Shown: positions 23,694 to 35,694, counted from the first letter of the stretch. The stretch is 64,000 nt of DNA from Blasia pusilla (GCA_050084515.1 CM114271.1:35774001-35838000), one strand, 5' to 3'. Notes: a model not told the origin generated them from the letters alone. Numbers and translations are program-made.

Positions 23694-26600
23694 ATGGCTA
23701 CCAGTACATCGAATGCAGGGACCAGAATACTTCCGTTTCTTGTCCACTTGTCATCGTTTTGCTGGTGAGTTTTTAACATTCTTCTTCTCCTTTCAGACTT
23801 AGTTTTTCTCCTTTCTTCGGAGAATCGTGATTTGCATTTTAACGCTTATGACGTGGCTTTCACCCGTGGATAATGGAAGATTTGATCGATTCTTTACATA
23901 AACGAAATTTTTGGGGAGAATCTCTACACGATTGGTGGTTGTTCAAACGACTGCTCATTCTCTTCTCATGGCAATTATGTGCCACATGTACATTTTGACT
24001 CAGGCTGTGAGAACTAGTTTGGCTCATAGGCTGTCGTTGAAATCGTACAGGCCTCGGGTTCTGTTTGGGGAAATTAGTTTCATTCTAGAATAGGCGGAAC
24101 GAAATACTTGCTCCACGTTTCTGACGCAGGGAAAAGTAGAATCTACTCTTTCTTAACATGTACCCATGCGCTTGATCTGAGTCCTTGATCTAGCTCTTGT
24201 AATATCAGCCAGTGCCTTTCATTGGAAGTGCGCTATGAGTGGTTCAGCACGGGTGTACTAGTTTGCGGGAATTCCCAAGAATATGCGTTTCTTTTCTAAA
24301 GATTGGTGCAGTTTTTGAAAGTGTGCACTCCTCACTGAAGTCGCTTGAAGCCCGTAAGCACCTCACCCTGGTGTAGGACATATGAGAGTGATCTATGAAT
24401 GTTTTACTTAAGCACCGAACACGATTGGAGAGATGAGTACCGTCACTTCAGTTCAAGACATACGTCGGGTTGCCTTGGAATCGAAAGGGTCATCGCTCCG
24501 TAAGCTTCAACGTTAACCACGACAGTACGAGATTCAGTCGAATTCTATCGCGTTTAGCATGCAAGGAGAATCAGCAGAATACTCTCATCATTCAGATAAT
24601 CTTGAAGTCTCGAATTGAAAGTGTATATGGCCTTTCTTTCACGTAACATCGAGCCACCTCTTGTGAAGACGGTAATTTGGCCCCAAGACAACTGTCGCAC
24701 AGGGTAATTTGGCCCTTCGCATATATGGTCATAATTTCCGGTTTACAGAAATCCGAGGGAACGGTTAAGGAGAGAAGGACCAAAATTCAGTTCGTCCACG
24801 ATCGACGTAATTGAACGTGACGACCCATGGTTCAGAAAGTCAGATCTTAGCCAGAGATTTTCATTAATGGTGTCAAGTGACCCGTGCCACATTTTACAAG
24901 TAGGTTGAGCAGGTCCAGGTTGTGTAGGAGTGCCAGGATGGAATATTAGCGTTGAACTTCTCCAAACGCCTATTTGACTCTCTTTATGATGGTCTGAAGG
25001 TTTCTATGCGTTTTGCTGTGGCACTGGGGCGAGGATGCCGCCAAACTTCCCGAGTCAAAAGATTTCGGTTGGTTTTACAAGGTGCGAATCGGGCCTCTTT
25101 GCATCAGCAAGTTATTTAACGACTGTTCTCACTAAGTTGGTAACAAGAAGGCTTCTTTTTATTTGTAGTTTCACGGGCCGTTCTCTTGAGTAAAGATCTT
25201 AGGTCTAAAAGGTTCCTGAGATTCTGAACGTTGAAATCTTACTAACGGCTGTTTTTACAAACTCGAATTGAATGGCAGTATTTGACATTCTGCGGGTTCA
25301 ATTTCCAAGTTTTCACGCTTTTTGTGGTGATGTGTACCTACATCTTTCCTCTGGTACGTGACTGTTACTGTCGTTTCCCCCAATACAATAACGGAACACA
25401 GAAATTTTCTTCTGTAGTACCAGGAGGAACATACGCATTTTGGATTTTGTTAGCTTCATGAGGAATAAACGAAATGTGAATCGGGGTTATTGTCAGTGAA
25501 TAGAACTCCGGTCCTTGGTACGAGTGGAAAAGGGGAAAGAATGTCAGTCAGTCCGACGATGAATTTTCCCGCCAAGCAAAAGAAAAGTCCCATTCCGATC
25601 AATGATGGAGATTGCCTTCAACTCTTTGACGTCAGATGAGGTTGGTGTCGAGCAGTTGAGTTCATACAAAATGTAGTGAATGGCTTCGGGTCGAAAATTG
25701 ACTGACTTGAGGCCTGAATTACAGAGTAAAACGCTGAAACAAGTTGCTGATGATATGTCATGCGCATCCTTCCAAATTGCGAACTCTATATCACTACTGT
25801 ATTGGGGTGTTTTGGTCGCCACTCTCAAGTCTCTTGAGATCAAAACGGAAGGAGGCCTCCAAATAAGTCTCTCTCATGGCATGTAAGGCGTCACTTTTTC
25901 ATCTTCAAGTTGTGGAGTTCCACGACTGTTGTGAACTCGCTTATATGGATTCTTCTAGTCATTTGTTATCACTCGTTTCGTCTTTTTTCTTGTGCTAATT
26001 TCAAGCGCATCTTACAGGAACAATGGTGCTCCTGCGTTTATAAATCTGTCTGTGCATCTGCTTAACTCCATCGTAGTTTGGACTGACTTAAGGATTGCTG
26101 AGCGCTCGTTCCGGTATGTACTTGTTTTATTTTCTTGTCTATTTCACCTCCAAGAGGCAATGAACCTAATTACGGCCTTAACTCTCTAAGAATCATTTTT
26201 ATGCAGAGCACTCTCCTTTGGTCACCTAGGATGAAAGCATATGCGTACTCATATCCACCATTGTTTGTCTCCTCATCTCTACTAATCCATATCTCATCTC
26301 ATTAATTCCTACTCACCATCCCACCGTCTCAGGGGCTGGCAGCCTAGTTTCAGAAAAAACAAAATCCTCTCGCTGTAGAGAAGAGTAAGTCTCGGGTATG
26401 TCAGTACAGACTGCAGCTTTTCACGGTAAAGTAGAGCCCTGAAAGCACGAGCAATTCTGTAAGTTGACTTTGTGGGCCGCCAGTTTCGTAAGCATGCATG
26501 AATGCACGCTTCCCAATCAGCTTACGCCTTGAGTTCTCAAATTAGAGGGCTTATGTGGACGTATAACTAACTCCACTGTCGTTATTCCGGCTTAAGAGAA

Positions 26601-28842
26601 CAAGAAATGCCTGGGATCACAAAAGCCGTCTCTCAAGATGGAAGGAAGCTTCAGATCTACAAATATCACATAAATCCGGAGCAGGCTTGCTCGATATCCC
26701 TACCCTGGCTCTAATAAGGTCAGTTCAACTCGCAATCTGTGTCAACCTACAGCAAATAAGCATCGTAGTGGCTGTCTTGTAAGACAGTCACGGTTTGTGA
26801 AATCTTCCAAGACAATCTATATAACCCAAGAGATTGTATGGTAACGAGGATGGTTGGGTATGAAGTACCTTTCCAATCGGGATTGGAGAACAGGTCACAC
26901 ATATCCCGACTGTCCTAGAATCCAATGGATGTACAGCTTGAATGTTTACTCAGGGAGACGGAACCTGAGTACGGAATCACTAACTCTGAACATATTCTTC
27001 TATCCAGCAGATGGGGATGCATAGGATGTTTCTCGGTGAACAATTTGTGTTTCTATATAATATTACTTCCAGGAACGAGTGATGGTGGTCTCTCTGCACT
27101 AACGTAACTATTCACAAAATAGACATCAACCTAACTTCCATATCTAGAGGCGTTGCAATCAAGAAATCAATGAGTAGATGATAAGAGATAAAGTCACCGA
27201 AGTGAGGATACTTGTTGAGTTCTCAAACTTAGGCAAGTTAGAAAATTCAAGTCTGCCTAACACCATACTCGTCGATGTATAATCCAGGGCCAGAGATCCT
27301 TCCACCAACAGGTGAAGGCAAAGTTAAATGTGTGTCCAGTCAAGGGAACGTGCTATCGGCATGCCATTCAACCTGGTTTTCATCGAGGGATAGTAGAACC
27401 TTCATCTTCGATGACCCCAAATCAATCTGTCATCTTCATTCACACGCTGTAAGCATTACCAGACCGCTAGGTGTTTTCATAACTGTAGCATGAAACTTCC
27501 AGCCAGTATTTCTCCATAAAGCCTAACAGAAATAGTTCTGTTGATCACCTCGAAGTGCATCGATCTTGGTTTCTGAATCGAAGACACAAAGCAGCCTACC
27601 TAGGTCTTCACTGTTTCTCCCTAGGGTCATTGAGATACATGTATCAACTACTGTCACTATCGTAAGATAAATGATGAGAGACAGCTTATCTGGGATACGA
27701 TTAATTTCTCAGAACCACACATGGAGTATAAGAATGACTTAAAGTTGGGTAGAAAGATGCAGGGTTTTTCAAGATGAATAAGTTGTAAATCGACTCGGAG
27801 ACTTTATCTCACGGCTTGCTCTCTCGATATTGCAAATGCAGGACACAGGGATTCTTGATTGCAGGCGCTTTTGGGGTCTTATATATGATCTGGTCTCAGT
27901 ACGCCACCTCGATAAACAAGGTGTGTTGGTCTGCTTGATATCCATATAATTTTTATGGAAGATCGTTTGCATAATTCTAGCTCGATTTCCTGCTAATGTA
28001 CCTGAGTGAATGCAACCAATTGGTCTCTGTCGGCCCATGGGCATAAGAATTTTATAGAAATGCATAGCGTAGTACCAGCCCTTCCAAATCTCTGAGGAGC
28101 TGCAAGAGCTGGATTTAGAGACAGGACAGGTTCAAAAGCTCGAGTAATTGATTTTCCTCTTAACCGTGCAAGAACAAGCGTCATTTCTCAGATTAAGAAC
28201 ACAGATCACATACGCCTGCCAAAACAATTGTACGACGATAAGGTGTGGGGGCAATTTGGAATGTAAACCAAAGGATATTAAGACCAACTTGTAATGATCA
28301 TATATTTCAGGGCAGGGTTGTCCATTTCACCGTAAGAAATCCTGAAGTTTTGGGATGGTCGCCACGGTCCATTTGTGGTGACCATCCCACAATGGACCGT
28401 GGTGACCACAATCCCACAAATCCTTTAGATTTCGGTAGGAAGGTTTTTGTCAAAGAAAGATAACAACTTATCCTGCATTTTTTTTAAAGAGGAAGGGAGG
28501 ATTAGGATTCATTTCAGTGACCAAGTAGAGTACCAAAGTTAAGTACGTTGGTAGGCAAGTCTGAGCCGTTAAGTAGATCTGTAGCTGAGAACAGTGACCC
28601 CTACACTTCTCAGTTGCAATAAGCTGGGTAATATTCTCAAAGGCCCATTGAGAATGGTTATGGAGGTTTTTCTGACGTTTTGTATCTCTTCTTGACAGGC
28701 TTATCCCTATCCTTTCCTGAATGAAATGCCTCAGCCACAAGGGTTTCTCATTATGACTGTCTTGGCATTCTCCGTCTTATTCTGCTTCTCCAAGTTAGGA
28801 ACGAAGATAGCAGGTAAGCCTGGGAAAACAAAAAGCCCTTGA
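23694..28842 (+). CDS. FAR-17a/AIG1-like multi-pass membrane protein, spliced; one exon not located
   Basis: Exons inferred by eye are 23694-23764, 25000-25081, 25279-25353, about 25725-25882, 26018-26113 and 28699-28842 (stop 28840-28842). Each visible junction has GT-AG ends and compatible phase: TG+G gives Trp at the first, AT+G gives Met at the fourth. The product reads as hydrophobic segments: GTRILPFLVHLSSFCW, DFGWFYK joined to YLTFCGFNFQVFTLF, SISLLYWGVLVATL, LSHGMNNGAPAFINLSVHLL, then AYPYPFL and LIMTVLAFSVLFCF. This order fits the AIG1/FAR-17a family (ER-type membrane proteins; the human members hydrolyse fatty-acid esters using a Thr and a His). The Thr of YLTF falls where I recall that catalytic Thr. 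An exon between 26114 and 28698, expected from the family and needed for phase, was not found. The exon 4 acceptor is uncertain. The gene may be intact or broken. Confidence 0.62.
28346..28426. repeat. Compound palindrome in the last intron of the AIG1-like gene
   Basis: TGGGATGGTCGCCAC (28351-28365) pairs with GTGGTGACCATCCCA (28375-28389). The overlapping CACGGTCCATTTGTGG (28363-28378) pairs with CCACAATGGACCGTG (28387-28401). The outer flanks, TTTGGGA and TCCCACAAA, extend the second pairing. The two foldings exclude each other. No coding sequence is involved. Confidence 0.75.
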
Positions 28843-30345
28843 GGTGTGTCGTTCGTCATCATTACAATGGTATGGCCCTTGGAGGATGCAAGGCTGGGTA
28901 CCTGTACACTGGTGCTAGAACAAATTGGTTCTGGTTGTATTATAGCGTAAATATGACAACCTGAACACCAAGATCTATCTATTACAGAATCCTCCAACTC
29001 CATAGAGTTGGAGAGGTTGAAATCCAAGCCTTAGAGACTGATCTTCCAATGAAACGTACAGTATGAAATGTGTCGGTTCCTGTGGTATCAATCATTCGTC
29101 ACTCGCCAAGAATAAAATCCAAGAAACGGAACTGGTTTTCTACTCGACTTATGACCACCTGTGGCTCATAGCACATCTGATACTTATAGCCAGTGTCGTT
29201 GCTTTTTGAACGCTAGAGATTTGTTTGACACTGTCCTTCCCTTATCGGGAGCCATTGGCGTTCATTCAGCTCGATGGAACATGAGGGCGTGTCATAACGT
29301 AGCAACAGAGCTGTGTATAGCTTTTAACGTAGCAACAGGACTGAAATCGTGACCAATGCGGTGAACGAATCTGGAAGAGCAGATCAGCTTCTTGATCGTG
29401 CAGTCAGTGTTAACATTAGTCTCGAAGAAGTGGTTGTTGGAGGGTTCGGTTTCGTCTTGCCATATATAATCCTGGTTTTGTACCCAGTGATGCCGCGAGT
29501 GGGGAAAGGTTTCTGGTAGCATCCATTACTTAAATGAAGACAGCGAGCTCGTACAGGCAGATATGATATATTGGAAAATTGTCCATGTGAAAAATGATTT
29601 CCTGGACAAACTTTCAGAAAGATTGGTATTCTTTTGAAGAAATCAACTTACAATTCTTGCCATACAAAGAACATTATGAATCAAACTTACAAGCAACTTT
29701 GAGGATAACGATGAGAATCTCAACACATGTCGAGTGTAGATTTATATGGGAGCACTTTTGAGGAAGTTCTTATACTATAGTGGATAGAATCCGGGGATTT
29801 GGAATTTGTTTGCGCATCTCAATCCAAATCTCTTTATTATGCATTCATCAAAAAACATGTGGAAGTGGTACGCCATTTTCCATTCTTCCCTGTATTATGT
29901 TGAATCGGGACATCAAATTGCATTCAGAAAATCTGAAAACTCTATTCAAATGCAATACTTTCCAATTTCTCATATCATTATGCTAATTCGGGACAACCAT
30001 CTTCGAATTTCTGTGGGACCCCAAGTTACAAGTTCTCCCTTTTTTTCTTTTGTCCAAAACACGTGTTTGATAATTATTCTCTCCCCACCTCTCTCAAAAT
30101 GAAACCGGGTCATCTAGAATTTGAAATTTCATAAGGTACTCTATTACCACCTCCCTTCTCAAATTATTAAATTTGGTCGGTCGTAAACTTGAGAAAATGA
30201 GAGTATACTTCTATCTATTCTCCACCATGTTGTCGTATCATTTATAGAGCAGACTGAGGAGGACTTGTCAAGCATAACTTGAGAGGTTGGGCATCAACAT
30301 TCACAAGAAAAGATCCTCTTCCATTTGGAACTCTTTTGTGACCAT
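28843..30345. other. Flank of the AIG1-like gene and intergenic DNA, no gene recognised
   Basis: Frames are at most 98 aa (28731-29027 on the minus strand overlaps the last AIG1-like exon). No domain or exon pair could be supported. The first part should contain the 3' UTR of the gene. Confidence 0.45.
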
Positions 30346-30611
30346 GGTTGCACGGAAACGGACAAGTCCTACACCCGTTGCGTGGCCCACAGCCCGGTCG
30401 AGATGCAGGCTTGGGACGTGGGGCGAGCCTCGAGCTAGCGCTAGGCGGCCTACGGGCTACGCAACAGGGACGGGCTCCGGGCGGGCTCGGGTGCGGGCTT
30501 GGATGTGGGCCTCGGGTATCCGGGCCCGCACGGACATGTCCGTCAATAGGACGGACGTAAGTCCGCGGACATGGACATGTCTGCGCACACGGACTTTGTC
30601 AGTGTGCAACC
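30346..30611. mobile_element. GGTTGCAC-ended element, 266 bp
   Basis: Its ends are GGTTGCACGGAAACGGACAAG and CACACGGACTTTGTCAGTGTGCAACC, so the outer 8 bases are a perfect inverted repeat (GGTTGCAC/GTGCAACC). The interior is GC-rich with GGACATGTCC-type palindromes near 30535 and 30570. It is the best-preserved small member of the family. It has no coding capacity. Confidence 0.6.
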
Positions 30612-31359
30612 TTGTGTGTGTCTCTTTAGTGATTGTAGAAGATTTCATGATTCATATCTGATTTCTATGCAACTGCCTAATTTGTGATTGTGGAGAGCCT
30701 CATGATAGCTGTAAAATATCAATTTATTTATTTTCAACTATTGGGGAGTCTCGTGATTTCCTCCCATGCCTTTCCATGTTGGAGGAAAATCATGGGAGGA
30801 AAAGTCATTGGGACAAAACATAAGATTGGGCTCAAAATTATAGGATGAAAACTAGGAAATGATGAAAATTTTGGGTAAGAGGGGGTTAATAATCATTTTT
30901 TTTAACAAGTTGTGATTGAGGTAAGATTTTTGACACTCATCATAATGATTGCAAGACAATCACACTACACTAAAAAATCGCAAGACAAATCGCAAGAAAT
31001 TCCTCCCTTCCAAAACAACACCATTTTGCTATTGTGATTGATTTTTTTCACGTTACCATGGTGCAATTATTAATGGTCGCAACCATTGAGAGACGCTTAC
31101 AAAGCACCTAGAGACTCCCTAATAGTTGGAAAAAATAATTTGATTTTTTATAACTATTATGAGAGTCTTTTCCTCCCATGATTTCCCTCCCAAAAAATTT
31201 CCATTTCCTCCCATGATTTTCCATATTAGAGATGAGTCAAGGAGGGGAAGGAAAGTTTTGGAGTATACCTACTTTCTTTTGTCAACAATGGAAAGAAGGT
31301 ATTGTTGAAAAAAGGGCACCCTCCCCAAATATATGCATAGTTGTAGAGAGCCATCCCAA
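30612..31359. other. AT-rich spacer, no gene recognised
   Basis: Short A/T-rich sequence with repeated CTCCCATGATTTTCC-like stretches in both orientations (near 30760-30800 and 31150-31230). No reading frame of note. Confidence 0.4.
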
Positions 31360-31850
31360 GATTGCAGGGAAATGAACTTGTTCGTCCATGTGACGGACAT
31401 GCCCAACAGATCTTCCGCCCAAGTTTTTACAATACTTAGATCGCCCACGTGGGCTCGAGAGGAGAGAACAAGTGCGAGCTCGAATCAAGGGAGGTGGGCA
31501 CAAATCCAACAAGTGTGCAGGCTACTAGCCCACACCGACACATGATAAGCCCACACACCCTATGCGGGCCAAAAGTGGGTCAATGCAAGCCACGCGTAAG
31601 ATTGTGCGAGGCTTGGATTCGGTGCGGGCTACCAAATAGGTGGCAAGAATGAGCGAAGGTTCGTTGTAGTGGGTACGAGATAGTGAAGCCTAGGTCTATG
31701 TTGCAGGCGGCTCCCGCCTGCAACATAGACATAGGCTTCACTATCTCGCACCCACTACAAGTATGGATCGTGAGAACTAAGGACTTCATTGACATGTCCG
31801 TCATAAGACGAACATAAGTCCGCAAACACAGACTTTTTCTATTTGCAACC
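31360..31850. mobile_element. GGTTGCAC-family member with an internal hairpin
   Basis: The left end is degenerate (ATTGCAGGGAAATGAAC near 31361). The right end is typical: GACATGTCCGTC, ACATAAGTCCGC, then ACTTTTTCTATTTGCAACC at 31850. It encloses a near-perfect 97-bp inverted repeat (31664-31760) that other family members lack. Nothing coding was recognised. Confidence 0.45.
31664..31760. repeat. Near-perfect inverted repeat: 47-nt arms, 3-nt loop
   Basis: Arms 31664-31710 and 31714-31760 are complementary at 45 of 47 positions by my count, around the loop CTC. The outer ends are TTGTAGTGGG and CCCACTACAA. The near identity suggests a recent origin or some constraint. The loop is much shorter than in usual plant microRNA precursors. 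Confidence 0.9.
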
Positions 31851-32432
31851 TTCAGTCAGCCTTAAGATGAACATTACTCATGTCAAGAAGGAATTCTACA
31901 TACGTCAATCGACAACATAAAATTGAGGAAATATGGGATTAGCGAGTAGGCCATTTATTTCCAATACTTTGGCAAGGGTATGGCCAACCAATCTAGAGAT
32001 GCATTTGTGAGTATGCCTCACTTCTAAAAAGAGTATCTTAGGATGTAATGAATGTTGTTCTATAAAATTTTGGCACTAACACATATCATTTAGACATTGG
32101 TTGTATCAAAGTATACGCAATATAAGAAATGTCCAACCAATATCCAAGGTTGTACAAAAATGGACTAATCCATTTATGGGATAGACACGTCCGGACATCT
32201 CCACGGACATGCCATCCCGCACATGTTCTCGCACCATGGCCTGTATCACTACCGCAATCCCCACCCACGTCCATCCCATACCTTGCCCATGTTTGGCTTG
32301 TGCCCACCCCACCTCCAGCTTGCATCCCTCTTGCACAGGTTGGACATGGATTTAGGGTGCGAGCTTCACGGGTTGAACATGGGCCCAAAAGAATTTAATA
32401 GAAAAAATAAAAATAAAAAAATAAACTATATC
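31851..32432. other. Spacer with a truncated GGTTGCAC-family fragment
   Basis: At 32148 a GGTTGTACAAAAATGGAC left end appears, followed by GGACATCTCCACGGACATG near 32195 and a C-rich interior to about 32390. No matching right end was found. The remainder is AT-rich with no gene. Confidence 0.4.
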
Positions 32433-33703
32433 GTATAATAAAATTAGCTAGAGTGTTAATTCATTCCTCATTAAGTGTTAGATAGAGTTTTATTAGTATT
32501 CAGTAAATTAGCTTAGGAAAAGGAAATTTCCATGTTTAAACCTCTTTATGGTGTATGTTTTACGCGGGCCCAACTTTAGGAAAAGATGTAATAAATAAAC
32601 GATGACTTTATAAAAGTAAAGTAATGAGGTTGGTGATTTAATGAAAAGAAAAAGTAGTGTTGGTTTGTGGCTAGGTTAGTTGGGATAATTTGGAAAATAT
32701 CATGTGGGTAAAAAAGGATATTTTGGAAAAGATAAGAGGAAATCTACTTGTGTCAAAATATGATTGGCTAAGCTTTGAAATGAAGTCATGTGGCACAAGA
32801 TAAGATTAGTTCTATTTCGTACTCTTGTGGATCCCTTGTGAGTACATAAAGAAGAGGACCTTCAAGGGTTCATCACCTTCTATTTCACATCTTAAGTCTC
32901 TCGTGTCACTCTTGAGTGTATGGCTTTGGGATTGCTTGTTCTTCCAATGAGAGTGGATCACCCCTCTTGGGAGAGTAACTTGACCATGGTCTATTCTTGA
33001 AGAGGTTTCTAAAGTGTAGTGTATGTGAAGATGAGAGGCTTTTCACCTTGGAAGAGTTTAGTGATACTAAAATAAGGAATGTTTTGGCTTGTTATTTTCC
33101 CAATGAGAGTGGATTATTCTCTTGGAAAATAATTTTGCCAAAGCCCATTCTTGAGGAGAGTAGAGAATGTCTATCAAGCATGGATAGGGGTGGAGCACGA
33201 GTTGTGCCTGACTTTCTTTTCCTCAATCCTTACCATGTCAATGTACTTTTTGTAGATAAACATTGGTTCACTCGTCATTTAGTTTATCACTTTGGGGAGG
33301 CGTTCATGAACCAGGTCATGCAATCTCCAACTCCGGTGATTATTCCTATTGTCACATATGGAAGGACATGGGATTGTACTTTGTATGTCCTTATATAGCG
33401 ATCCATGGACGTCAATAGGCCTACTCTAGTAGGATTTAATAGTAGTTGTGCTATCTTTCTCGTATACAAGCGTAAAATATTTTATAGGGATTTTATGGAT
33501 AGGAATTCCGGGGTCCGATGTTACGAAGAAAAGTTCGCCTCGGCACTTCTATTTATGATACCTCTTGTGAGAGAATGGAGAGTATACATAATAATTTTGT
33601 ATTGAAAAATGAGAACTTCTTAGAGAGTTCACCTTGCATTGACCACGTCTGCCGCAGCTAGAAGGCTCACCCTTACTCGAAGAAAGGCTCTCGATACCAC
33701 AAC
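32433..33703 (+). mobile_element. 1.27-kb repeat R, copy 1, with a 133-aa frame
   Basis: It is collinear with 45382-46655 from GTATAATAAAATTAG to CTCTCGATACCACAAC, and flanks differ on both sides. A TATA-like AGTACATAAAGAAGAGGACC lies at about 32840. The frame 32997-33398 encodes 133 aa with no family I recognise (MKRFLKCSVCEDERLF...), and another (33405-33605) follows. The stretch CCAATGAGAGTGGAT occurs twice inside (near 32945 and 33098). The frames are disrupted in copy 2, so coding is doubtful. It could be a solo LTR-like or other non-autonomous element. Confidence 0.55.
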
Positions 33704-33839
33704 GGCCCTCCCGCACCCGAACCTTTCCTGTTCAAACACCGGCTATTGTCAAGGGAGGTATGAGGGCCAAAGGGGGGTACATGGTGGGATCAAGTATGAG
33801 TAGGGAAAGCTTGGGTGTGGGATGCATGTGCTTGGGCCC

Positions 33840-33938
33840 TGTTGCGCGCATACACATCGCTACAGAACATACATTATTGTTACCGAACACACACACAGAA
33901 ACACACACGATCCCATGCTAACTCATGACATCCAAACA
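33840..33938 (-). repeat. A-module copy next to the 3' LTR of E3
   Basis: On the minus strand it begins TGTTTGGATGTCATGAG and ends TGCGCGCAACA. It resembles 39751-39851 (same start, shared TTAGCATGG and GTAGCGATGTGTATGC). It lies about 25 bp beyond the degenerate end of the E3 3' LTR, so the two A modules flank that LTR. Confidence 0.45.
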
Positions 33939-33989
33939 ACGAGACAAGAAGTACCAAAATATCTCTAAAATATGATCCAATCTCTCTTA

Positions 33990-34291
33990 TATTGAAGATT
34001 GAGTTACAGTCAAACTCATGAGACACCTGAACTGCTATATTTGGTACTCATACGAAGTAGGGAAGCTTAATCTTGGTTAAGTCAATTAAGCACGATTATC
34101 TTAACTAGGATTAGTTAATCACAATTAGTCTAACTCGAGATTATGGTTTAGGGTTGCTTGTACATACCCTATATAATTGAGAAGAGGATCAGCCTCCACT
34201 CATTCTCTCATTGCAAATTTTGTTCTCCATGATGGTGTGTGTGTGTGAGAGCCGTTTTCCACCAGTTATGCTTGTTTAGCAGTTTTCCATA
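33990..34291 (+). repeat. 5' LTR of the copia element (302 bp)
   Basis: It starts TATTGAAGATTGAG (the usual TG start has become TA in both LTRs) and ends TTTTCCATA just before the primer binding site. A TATA-like CCCTATATAATTGAG lies near 34170. The 3' LTR ends CCACA, the expected CA end. Confidence 0.9.
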
Positions 34292-34303
34292 TGGTATCAG
34301 AAC
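34292..34303 (+). other. Primer binding site (initiator tRNA-Met type)
   Basis: TGGTATCAGAAC directly follows the 5' LTR. The usual plant copia site is TGGTATCAGAGC, complementary to the 3' end of initiator tRNA-Met, so there is one difference. Confidence 0.85.
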
Positions 34304-34785
34304 GGGAGAAGAACATCACTTGAAATTCTTGGTGTTTGAAGAGAGGCAAGAGAAGGAAAATTTTCATTTTGGGAGAAGGAAATTTGATTCAGAGCTCAGT
34401 GTGTGCAGATTTCAGGTGGAGCTTTGACGGTGATAAAACTTTGAAGGCGTTTTGTAGGGCTTTCCCGGTCAATTCAGCCGTCTGGGTCCGCTTTGGCTAG
34501 AACGACATTGATGACTAGTTGTAATTGTTTTATAGAGCTCGTCGAGAGCTTTTCAATGCATCCAAAATCGCTAGATTGTGACACTCTGAGCTCGTGCAGC
34601 AACAATTTCAGTATAGGAAAGTGCAATTAGTAAGAAAAGTTGTGCAGTTTGCTCTCTACATGCCAATTTCGACTAGTTCTTTCTAACAACTGATCAATTT
34701 TTGGCAAATTTCAGGTTGATTTCTATGTAGGAGTGGTCTATGCTTCAATTGGAGCAGTAGAAAGCCTGAAATTATGTTTTCTTGA
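34304..34785 (+). other. Untranslated leader of the copia element
   Basis: Sequence between the primer binding site and the gag start. The short frame at 34239-34427 crosses the LTR boundary and is not considered a gene. No other structure was noted. Confidence 0.6.
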
Positions 34786-35694
34786 GTGAAATCGTTTATC
34801 ATGGAGTATTCCTCATCAACTATCACAAACGAGAAGCTAGACAAGCAGAATTACAATATCTGGAAGTTTCGCATGAAACGATTTCTCATGGGTCAAGAAC
34901 TATGGGAGCTTGTCACAAGTGATGAGGCCAAGCCAAAAGGTGACTCAACAGACTTGAATGTTTACGCTTGGAACAAACGCGCAAGGCAAGTAATCCACTA
35001 CATTTCAATAACAATCAGTTCGCCAATCATAGGTCACATCCAAGATGTTGATATTCCGAAGGAGGCTTGGGATTCATTGGAAAAACTGTTCAAGACATCT
35101 ACAAAGGCTAGAAAGCTTCAATTGAAACAACAATTGAACGAAGTGAGGAAAGGATCGTAGAGCATCAATGATTATATTTTGACTATCAGACATATTTTTG
35201 ATCAGTTGAATAGCATTGGAGTGACAGTAGAAGATGATGATCTGATTTTATTCACTCTTCAAGGCCTTCCAAAGGATTACAAGTCCTTTGAGACCTCTAT
35301 CTCTGTGAGAGATAAGTATCCAACCTTTCAAGAGTTAGTTCCTTTGTTGATCAGTGAAGAGATGTGCCTAGTAGGCAGCGGTAGCTCGTCTAGTCTGCAA
35401 GAGAGTGCGCTATTTGCAGGTTATGGATCAAACACAGGCAGGGGTCGTGGCAAAAACTTACGCGATCGTAATGGATATCAAGCATATGGAGGAAGAGGCA
35501 CTCAATATAACATCATTCAATCAACTACGAACCAATACGAGACACAATCACAAGGTGGTGATGGTGGAAGCCGTCGGGGTCAGCAGCAGAGGGTCCCTGG
35601 ATATTGCAATTACTGTGGGATAAAGTATCACTATGCAAAGTTTTGCTTCAAGAAGAAGACAAAACAAGAGCCTTACAGCAACAAAACTATGTGA
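34786..35694 (+). pseudogene. gag of the copia element, one in-frame stop
   Basis: The frame from ATG 34786 runs to TAG 35158-35160 and resumes in the same phase to 35694. The N-terminal part (LDKQNYNIWKFRMKRFL) is typical of copia gag. A middle helical region (LQGLPKDYKSFETSI) and Gly/Arg-rich tail lead to a zinc knuckle, CNYCGIKYHYAKFC, that fits CX2CX4HX4C. Gag would package element RNA into particles. The first residues MKSFI may be leader, since MEYSSS at 34801 is also a plausible start. Confidence 0.9.

Noticed and set aside
23406-23747. 113-aa minus-strand frame
   Set aside because: No domain, biased toward Arg/Gln, and it overlaps the first exon of the plus-strand gene.
25544-25843. 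99-aa minus-strand frame
   Set aside because: It overlaps exon 4 of the AIG1-like gene on the opposite strand; the plus-strand reading fits a known family and splices in phase.
26208-26235. ATGCAG followed by AGCACTCTCC as the missing exon of the AIG1-like gene
   Set aside because: The phase fits for nine codons but then meets a stop, with no good donor before it and no family-like sequence.
32997-33398. 133-aa frame of repeat R as a host gene
   Set aside because: The second copy of the repeat has this frame broken, and no family was recognised; it is kept only as part of the repeat.
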